DNA of 64,000 nucleotides, taken from Miniphocaeibacter massiliensis (GTDB taxonomy: Bacteria > Bacillota > Clostridia > Tissierellales > Peptoniphilaceae). The notes under the pieces were generated by a model that saw nothing but the letters and a program-made list of their open reading frames with translations, did not search any database and was not told where the DNA came from. Every line of letters begins with the position of its first letter. Position 1 is the stretch's first letter. The translations under genes and the position numbers were made by a program. Positions 47,084 through 57,313 of this stretch are shown piece after piece. The DNA lies in assembly GCF_900232905.1 (NCBI RefSeq), contig NZ_OCTQ01000001.1, positions 62,001-126,000 on the forward strand, given 5' to 3'.

Positions 47084-47695
47084 ATGGAAATAATAAAATA
47101 TACGACAAGATCTTTGGTAGAAAATGTATATATAGTAAAAGAAAATGATAATTGTTTTATAGTAGATCCTGGTTATGGAGTAGAATATATAAAAGAAATA
47201 ATAGAAGAAAATAAAGTAATTCCAAAATTTATTATTTTAACACATGGACATGGTGATCATATAGGTTCAGTAAAAGAGTTAAAAAATATATATAATATAC
47301 CAGTTTATGCTCATGAAAAAGAAAAAGAGCTGTTAAATAATCCGGTATTAAACCTATCTTCAAGTATGTATGAAGATATATCAATAGATGCGGATTATTA
47401 TATAAAAGAAGGAGATTTGTTAGAATTTGAAAATCATACTTTAAAAATAATTCATACACCAGGTCATACAAAGGGTGGAATTTGCATACTACTTGAAAAA
47501 GACTTGTTTACAGGAGATACTTTATTTGCAAATTCTATAGGTAGATCAGATTTACCAACAGGGAATTATAATGAACTATTAGAGTCTATAAATAATAAAT
47601 TAATGAATTTAGACGATGATATAGTAATTCACCCAGGACATAATTCAGATACTACAATAGGGCAAGAAAGAATTAGCAATCCTTTTATATCTTGA
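47084..47695 (+). CDS. MBL-fold metallo-hydrolase, glyoxalase II-like
   Basis: 203-residue cytoplasmic metallo-beta-lactamase-fold hydrolase. Metal motifs: LTHGHGDHIGSV (HxHxDH), HTPGHTKGGICILL, FTGDTLFANSIGRSD and VIHPGHNSDTTIG, so both metal sites are complete. Closest to the hydroxyacylglutathione hydrolase-like group encoded after dtd in many Clostridia; the substrate there is not established. Stops with TGA just before the T-box region. Confidence 0.92.
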   Translation: MEIIKYTTRSLVENVYIVKENDNCFIVDPGYGVEYIKEIIEENKVIPKFIILTHGHGDHIGSVKELKNIYNIPVYAHEKEKELLNNPVLNLSSSMYEDISIDADYYIKEGDLLEFENHTLKIIHTPGHTKGGICILLEKDLFTGDTLFANSIGRSDLPTGNYNELLESINNKLMNLDDDIVIHPGHNSDTTIGQERISNPFIS

Positions 47696-47747
47696 TAAAA
47701 AATAAAATATATTGTAGAATTCTATTAGTTGAATATTAACATGTTGA

Positions 47748-47941
47748 AAAAGAGGAGTAATTTAAAATTCTTTTTAGAGAGGAAGATATTGGTGAAAGTC
47801 TTCTAAGTAAATTTAAATGAAGGTTGCTTTGGAGTGTTTTTAGGTTTTAAACCTTTATAATATAGAGAGTCATAATTTACTTATGAAATTTAGGTGGTAC
47901 CGCGAGCCCTTCGTCCTAAAGAGGATGAAGGGCTTATTTTT
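47748..47941 (+). promoter_or_regulatory. T-box riboswitch of valS (tRNA-Val sensing)
   Basis: Leader RNA that reads tRNA charging. The diagnostic T-box sequence AGGTGGTACCGCG lies at 47892-47904, immediately followed by the terminator hairpin. Stem I features upstream include AGAGAGGAAG (GA motif, 47776) and GGTGAAAGTCTTC. The 3' side of the specifier loop reads GAAGGTTGCTTTGGAGTG; GTT at 47823-47825 would be a valine specifier, agreeing with valS downstream. Exact 5' limit and the specifier register are my estimate. Uncharged tRNA-Val should stabilise the antiterminator. The 147 bases from here to valS hold nothing I recognise. Confidence 0.9.
47905..47941 (+). terminator. T-box regulated terminator
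   Basis: Arms AGCCCTTCGTCCT / AGGATGAAGGGCT around AAAG, then TATTTTT. The left side continues directly from the T-box motif. Confidence 0.9.
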
Positions 47942-48088
47942 GATTAATTCTATAAATATTGGTATTAAAGAGCTATTCAACAGATATATTATTAATAGAA
48001 ATTATAATCTATTATTAATATAATTTCGTATGATAATTTAATAGAGAAAATAAATTAGTTTAAAAATTAAAATAGAAGGAGTAAAATT

Positions 48089-50731
48089 TTGAAAAATTTA
48101 GAAAAAAATTATGATCCTAAAAGTTTTGAAAATAGGATATATAAAACTTGGAAAGATAACGGATATTTTGTAGCGAAAATAGATGAAAATAAGAAACCTT
48201 TTACAATAGTAATGCCACCACCAAATGTAACTGGAAATTTACATTTAGGACATGCATTAAATAATACTTTACAAGATATTTTAATAAGAAGAAAAAGAAT
48301 GCAAGGTTATTCTGCACTTTGGGTGCCAGGAACTGATCATGCAAGTATTTCCACAGAAATGAAAGTTGTAGAAAAAATTACAAAGGATGGAAAAACTAAA
48401 GCAGAACTTGGAAGAGAAGGTTTTTTAAAAGAAGCTTGGGCATGGACTGAAGAATATGGTGGAAATATAAAAAATCAATTAGAAAAATTAGGAGTTTCTT
48501 GCGACTGGTCAAGGGACGCTTTTACTTTAGATGAGAATCTTTCAAAAGCAGTACAAGAAGTTTTTATAAAAATGTATAATGATGGACTTATATATAGAGG
48601 GGACAGAATTGTAAATTGGTGTGTAAGTTGTGGAACAGCAGTTTCTGATGCTGAAGTTGTTCATAAAGATGAAAAAGGGCACTTATGGCACATTAGATAT
48701 CCTTTCAAGAACAAAGAAGGGTATATTGTAATTGCTACAACTAGACCAGAAACAATGTTGGGAGATTTGGCTGTTGCAGTTAATCCTGAAGATGAAAGAT
48801 ACAAAAGTATAGTTGGCGAACTTTTAACATTACCGCTTGTTGAAAGAGAAATCCCTGTAATAGCAGATGATTATGTTGAAATGGAATTTGGAACAGGTAT
48901 GGTTAAAATTACACCTTCACATGATCCAAATGACTTTGAAGTAGGTGCTAGACATAATTTAGGACAGTGTATAGTAATTGATGAAAAAGGATTTATACCA
49001 GAGGGATATGGAAAGTATTCAGGTATGGATAGATTTAAAGCTAGAAAAGCTATAGTTGAAGATTTAGAAAAATTAGGTTTATTAGACAAAGTTGAAGAAC
49101 ACGATCATGCAGTAGGACACTGTGAAAGATGTGACACTATAATTGAACCAATAATTTCAAAACAATGGTTTGTTAAAATGGAAAACTTCGCTAAAGAAGC
49201 TTTAGAAGTATATAAAAATGACGAATTAAAATTAATTCCAAATAGGCTAGGTAAAGTATATGAAAATTGGTTAACAGGAACGAGGGATTGGTGTATTTCT
49301 AGACAGTTGTGGTGGGGACATAGAATTCCTGTATATTATTGTGATGACTGTGGAGAGATAATAGTATCAAAAGAAACACCAGAAAAATGTGTTTGTGGAA
49401 GTACAAGATTACATCAAGATCCTGATACTCTAGATACTTGGTTTTCTTCAGCATTATGGCCATTTTCAACGTTAGGATGGCCAGAAAAAACACCGGACTT
49501 AGATTATTTCTTTCCAACAGATGTTTTAGTAACAGGATATGACATAATATTTTTCTGGGTAATTAGAATGGTGTTTTCTTCAATTTACAATATGGGAGAA
49601 ATTCCATTTAAAGATGTTTATTTCACAGGGTTAATTAGAGATTCACAAGGAAGAAAGATGTCTAAATCACTAGGAAATGGGATAGATCCATTAGAAGTAA
49701 TTTCAGAATATGGTGCAGATGCTTTAAGGCTTACTCTAGTTACAGGTAATTCACCAGGAAATGATATGAGATTTTACTTGGAAAGAGTAGAATCAAACAG
49801 AAATTTCGCAAATAAGCTATGGAATGCTACAAGATTTATTTTCATGAATTTAGATGAAGATAATATAAAAGATATATCAGAAGTAAAATTAGAAAATGAG
49901 GACAAATGGATTATTTCAAGGGCAAATGCTTTAATAAAAAATGTAGATGAAAACATAGATAAATATGAAATAGGGCTTGCAGCAGATAAAATATATGACT
50001 TTGTATGGAATGAGTTTTGTGATTGGTATATAGAACTTGTTAAGCCTAGACTATACAATGATGACTTAGAAAGAAGTATTACAGCTCAAAGTACACTAGT
50101 CCATGTACTAGATATTGTAATTAAACTTCTCCATCCCTTTATGCCATATATTACTGAAGAAATTTACTCTATAATGCCAAATCAAAATGATATGCTAATT
50201 AATGACAACTGGCCATTATTTAGTAAAGATAATGAATATAGAAATGAAGAACAAAAAATAGATATTATGATAGAGGCTATAAAATCTATAAGAAATGCAA
50301 GAGCAGAACTTAATATAGCACCAAGTAAAAAATCAGAAATAATTTTTAGTAGTAAAGATGAAAGTATTATAAATGTATTAAAGGAGCTTTCTAATAATTT
50401 TAAAACTTTAGGAGGGGCTTCTAGTATAGAATTTAAAGATACTGATTTAGATGAAGACATAGATGCAATATCTATAGTACAAAATAAATTTAAAATATTT
50501 ATTCCTTTATCAGGACTTGTGGATTACAATAAAGAATTGGAAAGATTAGAAAAAGAAGCTGAAAAATTAAATGGTGAAATAAAAAGAGCTAGCGGTAAAC
50601 TATCTAATGAAAAATTTACTGCAAAAGCACCAGAGCATGTAGTTCAAGAAGAAAAAGATAAACTTAAAAAATATGAAAATATGTTAGAAGAAGTAAATAG
50701 TTCTATTGAAGGAATAAAGGCGAAAATATAA
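48089..50731 (+). CDS. valS: Valyl-tRNA synthetase
   Basis: Class I synthetase charging tRNA-Val. 880 residues: HIGH motif as HLGH in PPPNVTGNLHLGHAL (about residue 50), the editing CP1 domain (TTRPETMLGDLAVAV), KMSKS motif in QGRKMSKSLGNGIDPLE (about residue 525), the anticodon-binding domain and a C-terminal coiled-coil arm (NKELERLEKEAEKLNGEI). Start codon TTG at 48089 after GAAGGAG. Controlled by the T-box leader. Its TAA stop shares one base with the folC ATG. Confidence 0.97.
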   Translation: MKNLEKNYDPKSFENRIYKTWKDNGYFVAKIDENKKPFTIVMPPPNVTGNLHLGHALNNTLQDILIRRKRMQGYSALWVPGTDHASISTEMKVVEKITKDGKTKAELGREGFLKEAWAWTEEYGGNIKNQLEKLGVSCDWSRDAFTLDENLSKAVQEVFIKMYNDGLIYRGDRIVNWCVSCGTAVSDAEVVHKDEKGHLWHIRYPFKNKEGYIVIATTRPETMLGDLAVAVNPEDERYKSIVGELLTLPLVEREIPVIADDYVEMEFGTGMVKITPSHDPNDFEVGARHNLGQCIVIDEKGFIPEGYGKYSGMDRFKARKAIVEDLEKLGLLDKVEEHDHAVGHCERCDTIIEPIISKQWFVKMENFAKEALEVYKNDELKLIPNRLGKVYENWLTGTRDWCISRQLWWGHRIPVYYCDDCGEIIVSKETPEKCVCGSTRLHQDPDTLDTWFSSALWPFSTLGWPEKTPDLDYFFPTDVLVTGYDIIFFWVIRMVFSSIYNMGEIPFKDVYFTGLIRDSQGRKMSKSLGNGIDPLEVISEYGADALRLTLVTGNSPGNDMRFYLERVESNRNFANKLWNATRFIFMNLDEDNIKDISEVKLENEDKWIISRANALIKNVDENIDKYEIGLAADKIYDFVWNEFCDWYIELVKPRLYNDDLERSITAQSTLVHVLDIVIKLLHPFMPYITEEIYSIMPNQNDMLINDNWPLFSKDNEYRNEEQKIDIMIEAIKSIRNARAELNIAPSKKSEIIFSSKDESIINVLKELSNNFKTLGGASSIEFKDTDLDEDIDAISIVQNKFKIFIPLSGLVDYNKELERLEKEAEKLNGEIKRASGKLSNEKFTAKAPEHVVQEEKDKLKKYENMLEEVNSSIEGIKAKI

Positions 50732-51978
50732 TGGATTTTGAAGAAGCTTTATACTATATAGAAAATTCTAAATATGGTCATAGCAAGGACTTAGGAATAT
50801 TAAAAAAAGTCCTTGCTCTTTTTGATATAAAAGGTACAGATTTTAAAATAATACAAATAGCTGGGACAAATGGAAAAGGGACAGTAGGTACTTTTTTAAG
50901 TTGTTTTATAGGTAGTACAAATAAAACAGTTGGGCACTTTATATCACCACATATTGAAGATTATAGAGAAAGATTTAAAGTAAATAATAAGCTTGTAAGT
51001 AAAGATGAGTTTGTAGATATAGTAAATTATATTAAATCTAAATTAGATGAAGAAACGAAAAGTAAATTAAATTATTTTGAAATATCTTTAGTTATAGCAC
51101 TCATTATTTTTAAAAGAAATAATTTAGAATATATTATATTAGAAACGGGCATAGGTGGAAGAAACGATATAACAAATATTTTTAGTGCTAATGAGCTGGC
51201 TATAATTACTACAATAGATTATGATCATGTCAATACATTAGGAAATAATCTTGAAGAAATTACAAAACATAAGGCAGGAATTATAAAAAATAATTCAAAA
51301 GTTGTTTCTTTTAAACACAGTTTTAATATAGATAAAATTATTAGAGAAGAAGCTGAATTTTTAAATTCAAGTCTTTACTTTTTGGAGCAATCAGATATTC
51401 ATGTACTTAGTGTTAGTCTTAATGGTTCTGAATTTGAATATTTAAACCATAGGTTTAAAACTTTAATGATAGGAGAACATCAGATTTTTAATATTTTACT
51501 AGCATTTAAAGCTTTTTTATTATTGAATTTAGATTATAGGATAGAAAAAATATCTAAAATAATATCTAGAACAAGGTTTGAAGGTAGAATGGAAAAAATA
51601 AATTCTTATCCTAAAATTTATATTGATGGAGCACATAATAGTGAAGGATTAGAAGTACTAAATTCTAATGTAAAAAAAATTGGAATAAAAAATTATATTT
51701 TAGTTCTTGGTTCTATGAATGATAAAAATATTTTTGAGAATTTGCAAAAATTAATAGATAATTCAAAAGAAATCATTTTTACTAGGATTGATTATGAGAG
51801 AGCAATAGACCCTTTAGAAATGAGCAAATTGCTAAATCTAAAAAACAAGAAATATAAAATTATCAGCAATATAGAAGATGTAAAAAAATATATATTAAAA
51901 GAACTAGACAAAGATGATACTGTTTTAATTACAGGTTCATTATATTTAGTAGGAGAGTTTAAATTAATGTTTAAATAG
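50731..51978 (+). CDS. folC: Folylpolyglutamate synthase / dihydrofolate synthase
   Basis: Mur-ligase family enzyme adding glutamate to folates. 415 residues: P-loop IAGTNGKGTVGTFLS (about residue 47), SPHIEDYRERFKV, ILETGIGGRNDITN, TTIDYDHVNTLG, HKAGIIKNN and the C-terminal IDGAHNSEGLEV. ATG overlaps the valS stop by one base, so it is coupled to valS and under the same T-box. The valS-folC pairing is common in Firmicutes. Confidence 0.95.
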   Translation: MDFEEALYYIENSKYGHSKDLGILKKVLALFDIKGTDFKIIQIAGTNGKGTVGTFLSCFIGSTNKTVGHFISPHIEDYRERFKVNNKLVSKDEFVDIVNYIKSKLDEETKSKLNYFEISLVIALIIFKRNNLEYIILETGIGGRNDITNIFSANELAIITTIDYDHVNTLGNNLEEITKHKAGIIKNNSKVVSFKHSFNIDKIIREEAEFLNSSLYFLEQSDIHVLSVSLNGSEFEYLNHRFKTLMIGEHQIFNILLAFKAFLLLNLDYRIEKISKIISRTRFEGRMEKINSYPKIYIDGAHNSEGLEVLNSNVKKIGIKNYILVLGSMNDKNIFENLQKLIDNSKEIIFTRIDYERAIDPLEMSKLLNLKNKKYKIISNIEDVKKYILKELDKDDTVLITGSLYLVGEFKLMFK

Positions 51979-52005
51979 ATTAAGTATATTAACTGGAGAA
52001 AATAA

Positions 52006-52740
52006 ATGTATAACGAGTTTTCAAAAATTTATAATAAATTAGTATATGATATAGACTATGACTTTTATGTGAATTTAATAAAAGCAGAAATAGACAAGAA
52101 TAAAATAATTCCAAAAAATATTCTAGAATTAGGAATAGGTACAGGAAACTTAACAGAAAGACTTGAATTTAAAGTTGATTCTTATTTTGGAGTTGATTTA
52201 AGTCAAGAAATGTTAGAAATTGCTAGTAATAAATTAAAATACAAAGAAAATTTAACTTTAATAAATTTAGATATAGCTGACTTTAAAATTGAAAATAAAT
52301 TTAATGTAGCAATTAGTACATTAGATACTATAAATTATATTTTAGATTCAAGTAGATTAGAAGAAGCTTTTAGAAATATTTATAATAGCTTAGTGCAAAA
52401 GTCAATTTTAATTTTTGACATTAATTCAGAAAATAAATTAAGAAAAGTTTTAGGAGATAATTGCTATGTCTATGAGTATGGCAATATTTTCTATAGTTGG
52501 CAAAGTTTTTTAGATAAAGAAGCTGAAATAGTAGATTTTGTATTAGATTTTTTTATAGAGGAAAATGGAATTTATAAAAGAATAACAGAAGAACAAAGCG
52601 AGAAAATATATTCAGTCGAATATATAAATAAGTTATTGATAGATGTAGGATTTAAAGAAATAAGTTATAAAGACTTTGACACTGGTAGAGATGTAGATGA
52701 AAATAGTCAAAGAATACTATTTACAGCTTTGAAAGAATAA
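52006..52740 (+). CDS. Class I SAM-dependent methyltransferase
   Basis: 244 residues. The SAM-binding motif I is ILELGIGTGNLTERL (about residue 39), followed by YFGVDLSQEMLEIA (motif II) and FNVAISTLDTINYI (motif IV region). N-terminus MYNEFSKIYNKLVYDIDYDFY and C-terminal EISYKDFDTGRDVDENSQR resemble the YqeM-type small-molecule or tRNA methyltransferase group common in Clostridia; substrate unknown. Starts 27 bases after folC with GGAG upstream, so probably cotranscribed. Confidence 0.88.
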   Translation: MYNEFSKIYNKLVYDIDYDFYVNLIKAEIDKNKIIPKNILELGIGTGNLTERLEFKVDSYFGVDLSQEMLEIASNKLKYKENLTLINLDIADFKIENKFNVAISTLDTINYILDSSRLEEAFRNIYNSLVQKSILIFDINSENKLRKVLGDNCYVYEYGNIFYSWQSFLDKEAEIVDFVLDFFIEENGIYKRITEEQSEKIYSVEYINKLLIDVGFKEISYKDFDTGRDVDENSQRILFTALKE

Positions 52741-52780
52741 AAAACAAAGTAGATAAAAATTAGTATTTAACTATATAATC

Positions 52781-52809
52781 TTGCATTTAACAAAAATTTG
52801 TGTTATAGT
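52781..52809 (+). promoter_or_regulatory. Promoter of the cold shock gene
   Basis: TTGCAT at 52781-52786, 17-base spacer, TATAGT at 52804-52809. It implies an untranslated leader of roughly 75 bases with self-complementary segments (CAGCTAAGCTG and ATCACTGTGAT), as is common for cold-shock mRNAs. Confidence 0.65.
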
Positions 52810-52890
52810 TAGTCATAGCAGCTAAGCTGTGACGTAGCAGCGATTGATTTTATCACTGTGATCGTTTATTTTTTTGGAGGATTTTTAGAA

Positions 52891-53094
52891 ATGGCAAAAG
52901 GCAAAGTAAAATGGTTTAATGCAACTAAAGGATTTGGATTTATATCTACAGAAGAAGGAGAAGACGTTTTCGTTCACTACTCAGCTTTAGAAGATAATGG
53001 AGATTTCAGAACTTTAGACGAAGGACAAGAAGTAGAATTCGAAGTAGTAGAAGGAACAAAAGGTCCACAAGCTTCTAACGTAGTTAAGTTATAA
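52891..53094 (+). CDS. csp: Cold shock protein, CspA family
   Basis: 67-residue single-stranded nucleic-acid-binding protein and RNA chaperone. RNP1 KGFGFI and RNP2 VFVHYSAL are intact, in a five-strand OB fold starting [19 protein letters not shown] choose the ATG at 52891 with TTGGAGG at 52874-52880; an in-frame GTG farther upstream would put that ribosome site inside the coding region. The codon use is more biased and richer in C-ending codons (TTC, GAC, AAC) than neighbouring genes, as expected for a highly expressed gene. Confidence 0.97.
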   Translation: MAKGKVKWFNATKGFGFISTEEGEDVFVHYSALEDNGDFRTLDEGQEVEFEVVEGTKGPQASNVVKL

Positions 53095-53122
53095 AATACT
53101 AAATAGATTTTAGAAGTAAACC

Positions 53123-53149
53123 AAAGCCCCTAATATTTAGGGGCTTTTG
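53123..53149 (+). terminator. Terminator of the cold shock gene
   Basis: Strong stem AAAGCCCCTAA / TTAGGGGCTTT with TAT loop and T residues. Confidence 0.85.
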
Positions 53150-53163
53150 TAATTGGAGGAAAT

Positions 53164-54048
53164 ATGAGTAAATTATATAGAGCAATTAATAAAAACGAAA
53201 CCATAAGGTTTTTAATTATAAATTCTACTGAAATAGTGGAGAAAATGAGAATAACACATAACACTTCATCAACAGCAACAGCTGCACTAGGAAGATTAAC
53301 GACTATGTCAGCACTTTTAAAAGCTGATATCAAAGGAGAAAAAGAAAAAGTAATTTCTAAAATAGATGGGGGTGGACCAGCTGGTCTACTAATTTCTGAA
53401 GTAAATAATAAAGGAGATATTAGATCTTATATTCAAAACCCAGAGATAGATATACCAAGTATTAATAATACTAAGTTAAATGTAGGAGTTTATGTAGGGA
53501 AAAATGGAAGCTTAGCAGTTATTAGAGATTTCGGATTTGGTAAACCCTATGGAGGATATACAAATTTAGTATCAGGAGAAATAGCAGAAGATTTTGCAAA
53601 TTATTTTTACCAATCAGCACAACTTCCGACTGTAGTAAACTTGGGTGTTTTGGTAGACAAAGATTTCTCTGTAAAATCAGCAGGAGGACTTTTTATTCAG
53701 GCATTACCAGGATATACAGATGAAGATATTGATGTATTAGAAGAATGTATCAACAATTTACCCCCTATAAGTTCTATTTTCTCTGAATATAATTCAGTAG
53801 AAGAAATATTTAATAATTTTTTCAAAAAGATGGAAATACAAATACTGGGAGAAGAGGAAGTTAAATATAAATGTAGCTGCAATAGAGAAAATATCGAAAG
53901 AGCATTAATTTCAATAGGGGAAGATGAGATTAAGAAAATCTTAGAAGAAGATCATCATATAGAACTTTCATGTAGTTATTGTAATAAAAAATATGATTTT
54001 TCAGAAGAAGAAGTTAATAAAATATTAAAAGAAACAAAAGCAAGTTAG
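53164..54048 (+). CDS. hslO: Hsp33 redox-regulated chaperone
   Basis: Holding chaperone activated by oxidation. 294 residues; the C-terminal zinc site has the four cysteines in CSCNREN (CxC) and CSYCNKKY (CxxC), about residues 238-279. N-terminal domain motifs HNTSSTATAALGRLTTMSALL, DGGGPAGLLISE and PEIDIP are typical. TTGGAGG precedes the ATG. Single gene; its terminator stem starts in the last codons. Confidence 0.96.
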   Translation: MSKLYRAINKNETIRFLIINSTEIVEKMRITHNTSSTATAALGRLTTMSALLKADIKGEKEKVISKIDGGGPAGLLISEVNNKGDIRSYIQNPEIDIPSINNTKLNVGVYVGKNGSLAVIRDFGFGKPYGGYTNLVSGEIAEDFANYFYQSAQLPTVVNLGVLVDKDFSVKSAGGLFIQALPGYTDEDIDVLEECINNLPPISSIFSEYNSVEEIFNNFFKKMEIQILGEEEVKYKCSCNRENIERALISIGEDEIKKILEEDHHIELSCSYCNKKYDFSEEEVNKILKETKAS

Positions 54049-54070
54049 TAGACTTGCTTTTGTTTTATTT
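54034..54070 (+). terminator. Terminator of hslO
   Basis: 12-bp perfect stem ACAAAAGCAAGT / ACTTGCTTTTGT with TAGTAG loop (carrying the stop codon), then a T-rich tail. Confidence 0.85.
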
Positions 54071-54110
54071 TAAATCTTAATAAAGTATTATAGAAGATTG
54101 TTAATATCTA

Positions 54111-54119
54111 TGATATAAT
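54111..54119 (+). promoter_or_regulatory. Extended -10 promoter of argCJBD
   Basis: TGATATAAT: TGn plus TATAAT at 54114-54119, 32 bases before argC. No good -35; no ArgR box could be called with confidence in the A/T-rich surroundings. Confidence 0.55.
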
Positions 54120-54150
54120 GGATTAAATATTTTATATAAAGGGTGGTTTT

Positions 54151-55191
54151 ATGATAAAAGTTGGAATCGTCGGTTCAACGGGATATGCTGGAGGAGAATT
54201 AATTAGATTATTATTAAATCATAAGGATGTTGAGATAAAATGGCTATACTCTCAATCTTATTTAGGTAAGGATTACCATAGTATTTTTGGTAATTTTTTT
54301 AAATTAATAGATAAAACTTGTGTAGGTGGAGATATTAATGAATTAATTAATGAAGTAGATTTGGTTTTTACAGGAACTCCTCAAGGTTATTGTTCAGGTA
54401 TTATAAACGAACAATTATTAGAAAAAGTTAAAGTAATTGATTTAAGTGCAGATTTTAGAATAAAAGACTTAGATACTTACACACAATGGTATAATTTAGA
54501 GCATAAATCACCAGAATATATAAAAGAAGCGGTATATGGGCTTTGTGAAGTAAATAGGGAATATATAAAAAAATCAAGAATATTAGCTAATCCAGGTTGT
54601 TATACAACAGCTTCCATTTTAGCGTTATATCCATTAATAAGTGAAAGAGTGGTAGATACTAAAAGTATTATTATTGACGCTAAATCAGGAACATCAGGAG
54701 CAGGTAGAGGAACCAATGTATCTAATTTATTTTGTGAAGTAAATGAAAGTATAAAAGCATATGGAATTGCAAACCATAGGCATACTCCTGAAATAGAGGA
54801 ACAATTAGGTTACGCAGCAAAAGAAAAAATTCTAGTTAATTTTACTCCTCATCTAGTTCCAATGAATAGAGGAATACTCGCAACATCGTATTTAAATTTA
54901 TTGGATAAATATGATTATGATGACATAAGAGAAATTTATGAAGAATATTACGGAAAAGAATTTTTTATTAGAATTTTAGAAGAAAATATTATGCCAGAGA
55001 CAAAGTGGGTTTCAACAAGTAATTTTGTAGATATTAATTTTAAAATTGACGAAAGAACTAATAGAATAATAGTAGTATCTGCAATAGATAATTTAGTAAA
55101 AGGTGCAGCAGGTCAAGCGATTCAAAATATGAATATAATGTATGGATTAGAAGAACAAGAAGGTTTAAAACAAGTTCCAATATATCCATAA
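54151..55191 (+). CDS. argC: N-acetyl-gamma-glutamyl-phosphate reductase
   Basis: Third step of arginine/ornithine synthesis, NADPH reduction of N-acetylglutamyl phosphate. 346 residues: VGIVGSTGYAGGELIRLL (nucleotide-binding), DLSADFRIKD, YGLCEVNRE, active-site Cys150 in ANPGCYTTASILAL, SGTSGAGRG and HRHTPEIEEQLG with the catalytic His. AAGGGTGG precedes the ATG. First gene of argC-argJ-argB-argD. Confidence 0.97.
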   Translation: MIKVGIVGSTGYAGGELIRLLLNHKDVEIKWLYSQSYLGKDYHSIFGNFFKLIDKTCVGGDINELINEVDLVFTGTPQGYCSGIINEQLLEKVKVIDLSADFRIKDLDTYTQWYNLEHKSPEYIKEAVYGLCEVNREYIKKSRILANPGCYTTASILALYPLISERVVDTKSIIIDAKSGTSGAGRGTNVSNLFCEVNESIKAYGIANHRHTPEIEEQLGYAAKEKILVNFTPHLVPMNRGILATSYLNLLDKYDYDDIREIYEEYYGKEFFIRILEENIMPETKWVSTSNFVDINFKIDERTNRIIVVSAIDNLVKGAAGQAIQNMNIMYGLEEQEGLKQVPIYP

Positions 55192-55212
55192 GAAATAGAA
55201 TAAGGAGTAAGA

Positions 55213-56433
55213 ATGGAAATAATTGAAGGTGGAATTACATCTCCTAAAGGTTTTAAAGCTGGAGGAGTAGAAGCTGGTATAAAGTCTAATAGAAAAGATA
55301 TGGCAGCAATTTATAGCGATATTCCAGCAAATGTAGCAGGGGTATTTACACAAAATATTGTGCAAGCAGCTCCTGTAATTTGGGATAAAAATATAGTAGA
55401 CAATTATGAAAAATCACAATTAATAATTATAAATGCAGGAATTGCTAATGCATCAACAGGAAAGCAGGGAATGTTATATTGTGACGAGACTGTAAAAAAA
55501 GCAGCAGAAATATTTGATATACAAAAAGATAATATATTATTAGCCTCAACAGGTGTTATAGGACAGCAATTACCTATGGATAAAATATCTAATGGAATTG
55601 TACTATTAAAAGAAGAAATAGGATATGAAAAACAAAAAGGAACAAGTGCTGCACAAGCTATTATGACCACTGATACAGTAAAAAAAGAGATAGCTGTAAA
55701 AATAGAAATAGATAATAAAAAAGTTACTATAGGTGGGGTATGTAAAGGTTCAGGAATGATACATCCTAATATGTGTACAATGTTAGGGTTTATAACGACA
55801 GATTTAAATATAAGTAAAAGTCTATTAAATGAAGCTTTACAAGAAATTGTAAATGATACTTTTAATATGATTTCAGTAGATGGAGATACATCTACTAATG
55901 ATACAGTTTTAGTTATGGCAAATGGATTAGCGGGAAATGAAGAGATCAATAGTAAGAATGAAAATTATGATAAGTTTAAAGAAGCTTTGAGATTTGTATC
56001 AGAGTATTTAGCTAAAAGAATTGCAGAAGATGGAGAAGGTGCAACGAAACTTTTTGAAGTAAAAGTAGAAGGAGCATCATCAGATAAACAAGCAAGAGTG
56101 ATTGCAAAGTCTGTAATAACTTCAAATTTAACCAAAACAGCATTATTTGGTAATGATGCAAATTGGGGTAGGATATTGTGTGCCATGGGATATTCTGGAG
56201 AAAAATTTGAACCTGAAAAAGTAGATTTAAAATTTTCTAGTACAGCAGGAGAGTTGGATATAGTGATAGATGGAATTGCAACTAATTATAGTGAAGAAAA
56301 AGCTACAGAGATATTATCTCAAAAAGAGGTAAGAGCTTTGATAAATATTCATGAAGGACAATTTGAAGCAACTGCTTGGGGATGCGATTTAACATATAAA
56401 TACGTAGAAATAAATGGAGATTATAGATCGTGA
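55213..56433 (+). CDS. argJ: Ornithine acetyltransferase / N-acetylglutamate synthase (ArgJ)
   Basis: Transfers acetyl from N-acetylornithine to glutamate, giving a cyclic pathway; some forms also use acetyl-CoA. 406 residues; self-cleavage site EGATKLFEV with the nucleophilic Thr at about residue 277 would produce alpha and beta chains. Other landmarks: [60 protein letters not shown]. Whether it is bi- or monofunctional cannot be seen; there is no argA nearby. Overlaps argB by four bases. Confidence 0.96.
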   Translation: MEIIEGGITSPKGFKAGGVEAGIKSNRKDMAAIYSDIPANVAGVFTQNIVQAAPVIWDKNIVDNYEKSQLIIINAGIANASTGKQGMLYCDETVKKAAEIFDIQKDNILLASTGVIGQQLPMDKISNGIVLLKEEIGYEKQKGTSAAQAIMTTDTVKKEIAVKIEIDNKKVTIGGVCKGSGMIHPNMCTMLGFITTDLNISKSLLNEALQEIVNDTFNMISVDGDTSTNDTVLVMANGLAGNEEINSKNENYDKFKEALRFVSEYLAKRIAEDGEGATKLFEVKVEGASSDKQARVIAKSVITSNLTKTALFGNDANWGRILCAMGYSGEKFEPEKVDLKFSSTAGELDIVIDGIATNYSEEKATEILSQKEVRALINIHEGQFEATAWGCDLTYKYVEINGDYRS

Positions 56434-57305
56434 TAAATAAAAATGAATCAATAGAGTTACAAGATAAAGCTGGAGTCTTAATAGAAGCATTACCGTATAT
56501 GCAAAGGTTTCATAGTAAGGTGATAGTAATTAAGTATGGTGGTTCAGCTATGATGGATGAAAAATTAAAAGAAAGTGTAATGACAGATGTAGCACTTTTA
56601 AAATCAGTAGGTATTCATCCAGTAATTGTTCATGGTGGTGGAAAAGAAATTAGCAAATGGGTGAAGTTAAATGGAATAGAACCAGAATTCTACAATGGTT
56701 TTAGAGTTACAGATACTGAAACTATGAAAATTGCAGAAATGGTTTTGGGAGGAGTAAATAAAGGTCTAGTATCTCACATGGAAAGTGTTGGAGTTAAAGC
56801 CGTAGGACTGAGTGGTAAAGATGGAACAATGCTAAGAGTTAGAAAAAAGAATCTAGAAGGAAAAGATATAGGATTTGTTGGAGATATTACTAAAGTAAAT
56901 ACTAAACTAATAAAGACACTATTAAAAGACGATTATGTTCCAGTTATATGTCCAATAGGGGTGGATAAAAATTATCAAATGTATAATATAAATGCTGATG
57001 AAGCTGCTAGTGAAATAGCAATAGCATTGGAAGCAGAAAAATTAGCTTTTTTGACAGATACTGAAGGTTTTTACATAGACTACTCTGACAAAGATTCTCT
57101 GATGTCAAGAATTTCAGTAAGTGAAGCCCAGAAATTAATAAGAGAAGAAAAAATAGTTGGTGGAATGCTACCGAAAATGGAAAATTGTATAAGGGCAGCA
57201 ACAAATGGAGTAAAAAGAGTTCATATATTAGATGGTAGAGAAATGCATAGTTTGCTATTGGAAATATTTACTAAAAAAGGAATAGGAACTTTAATTTATA
57301 GATAG
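56430..57305 (+). CDS. argB: Acetylglutamate kinase
   Basis: Phosphorylates N-acetylglutamate. 291 residues, amino-acid kinase fold: [70 protein letters not shown] and [13 protein letters not shown]. It carries an N-terminal helix ([20 protein letters not shown]), which in characterised enzymes goes with hexamer formation and arginine feedback inhibition. The start is GTG at 56430 overlapping the argJ stop; GGAG lies upstream. Confidence 0.96.
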   Translation: MINKNESIELQDKAGVLIEALPYMQRFHSKVIVIKYGGSAMMDEKLKESVMTDVALLKSVGIHPVIVHGGGKEISKWVKLNGIEPEFYNGFRVTDTETMKIAEMVLGGVNKGLVSHMESVGVKAVGLSGKDGTMLRVRKKNLEGKDIGFVGDITKVNTKLIKTLLKDDYVPVICPIGVDKNYQMYNINADEAASEIAIALEAEKLAFLTDTEGFYIDYSDKDSLMSRISVSEAQKLIREEKIVGGMLPKMENCIRAATNGVKRVHILDGREMHSLLLEIFTKKGIGTLIYR

Positions 57306-57313
57306 GTGGTAAT

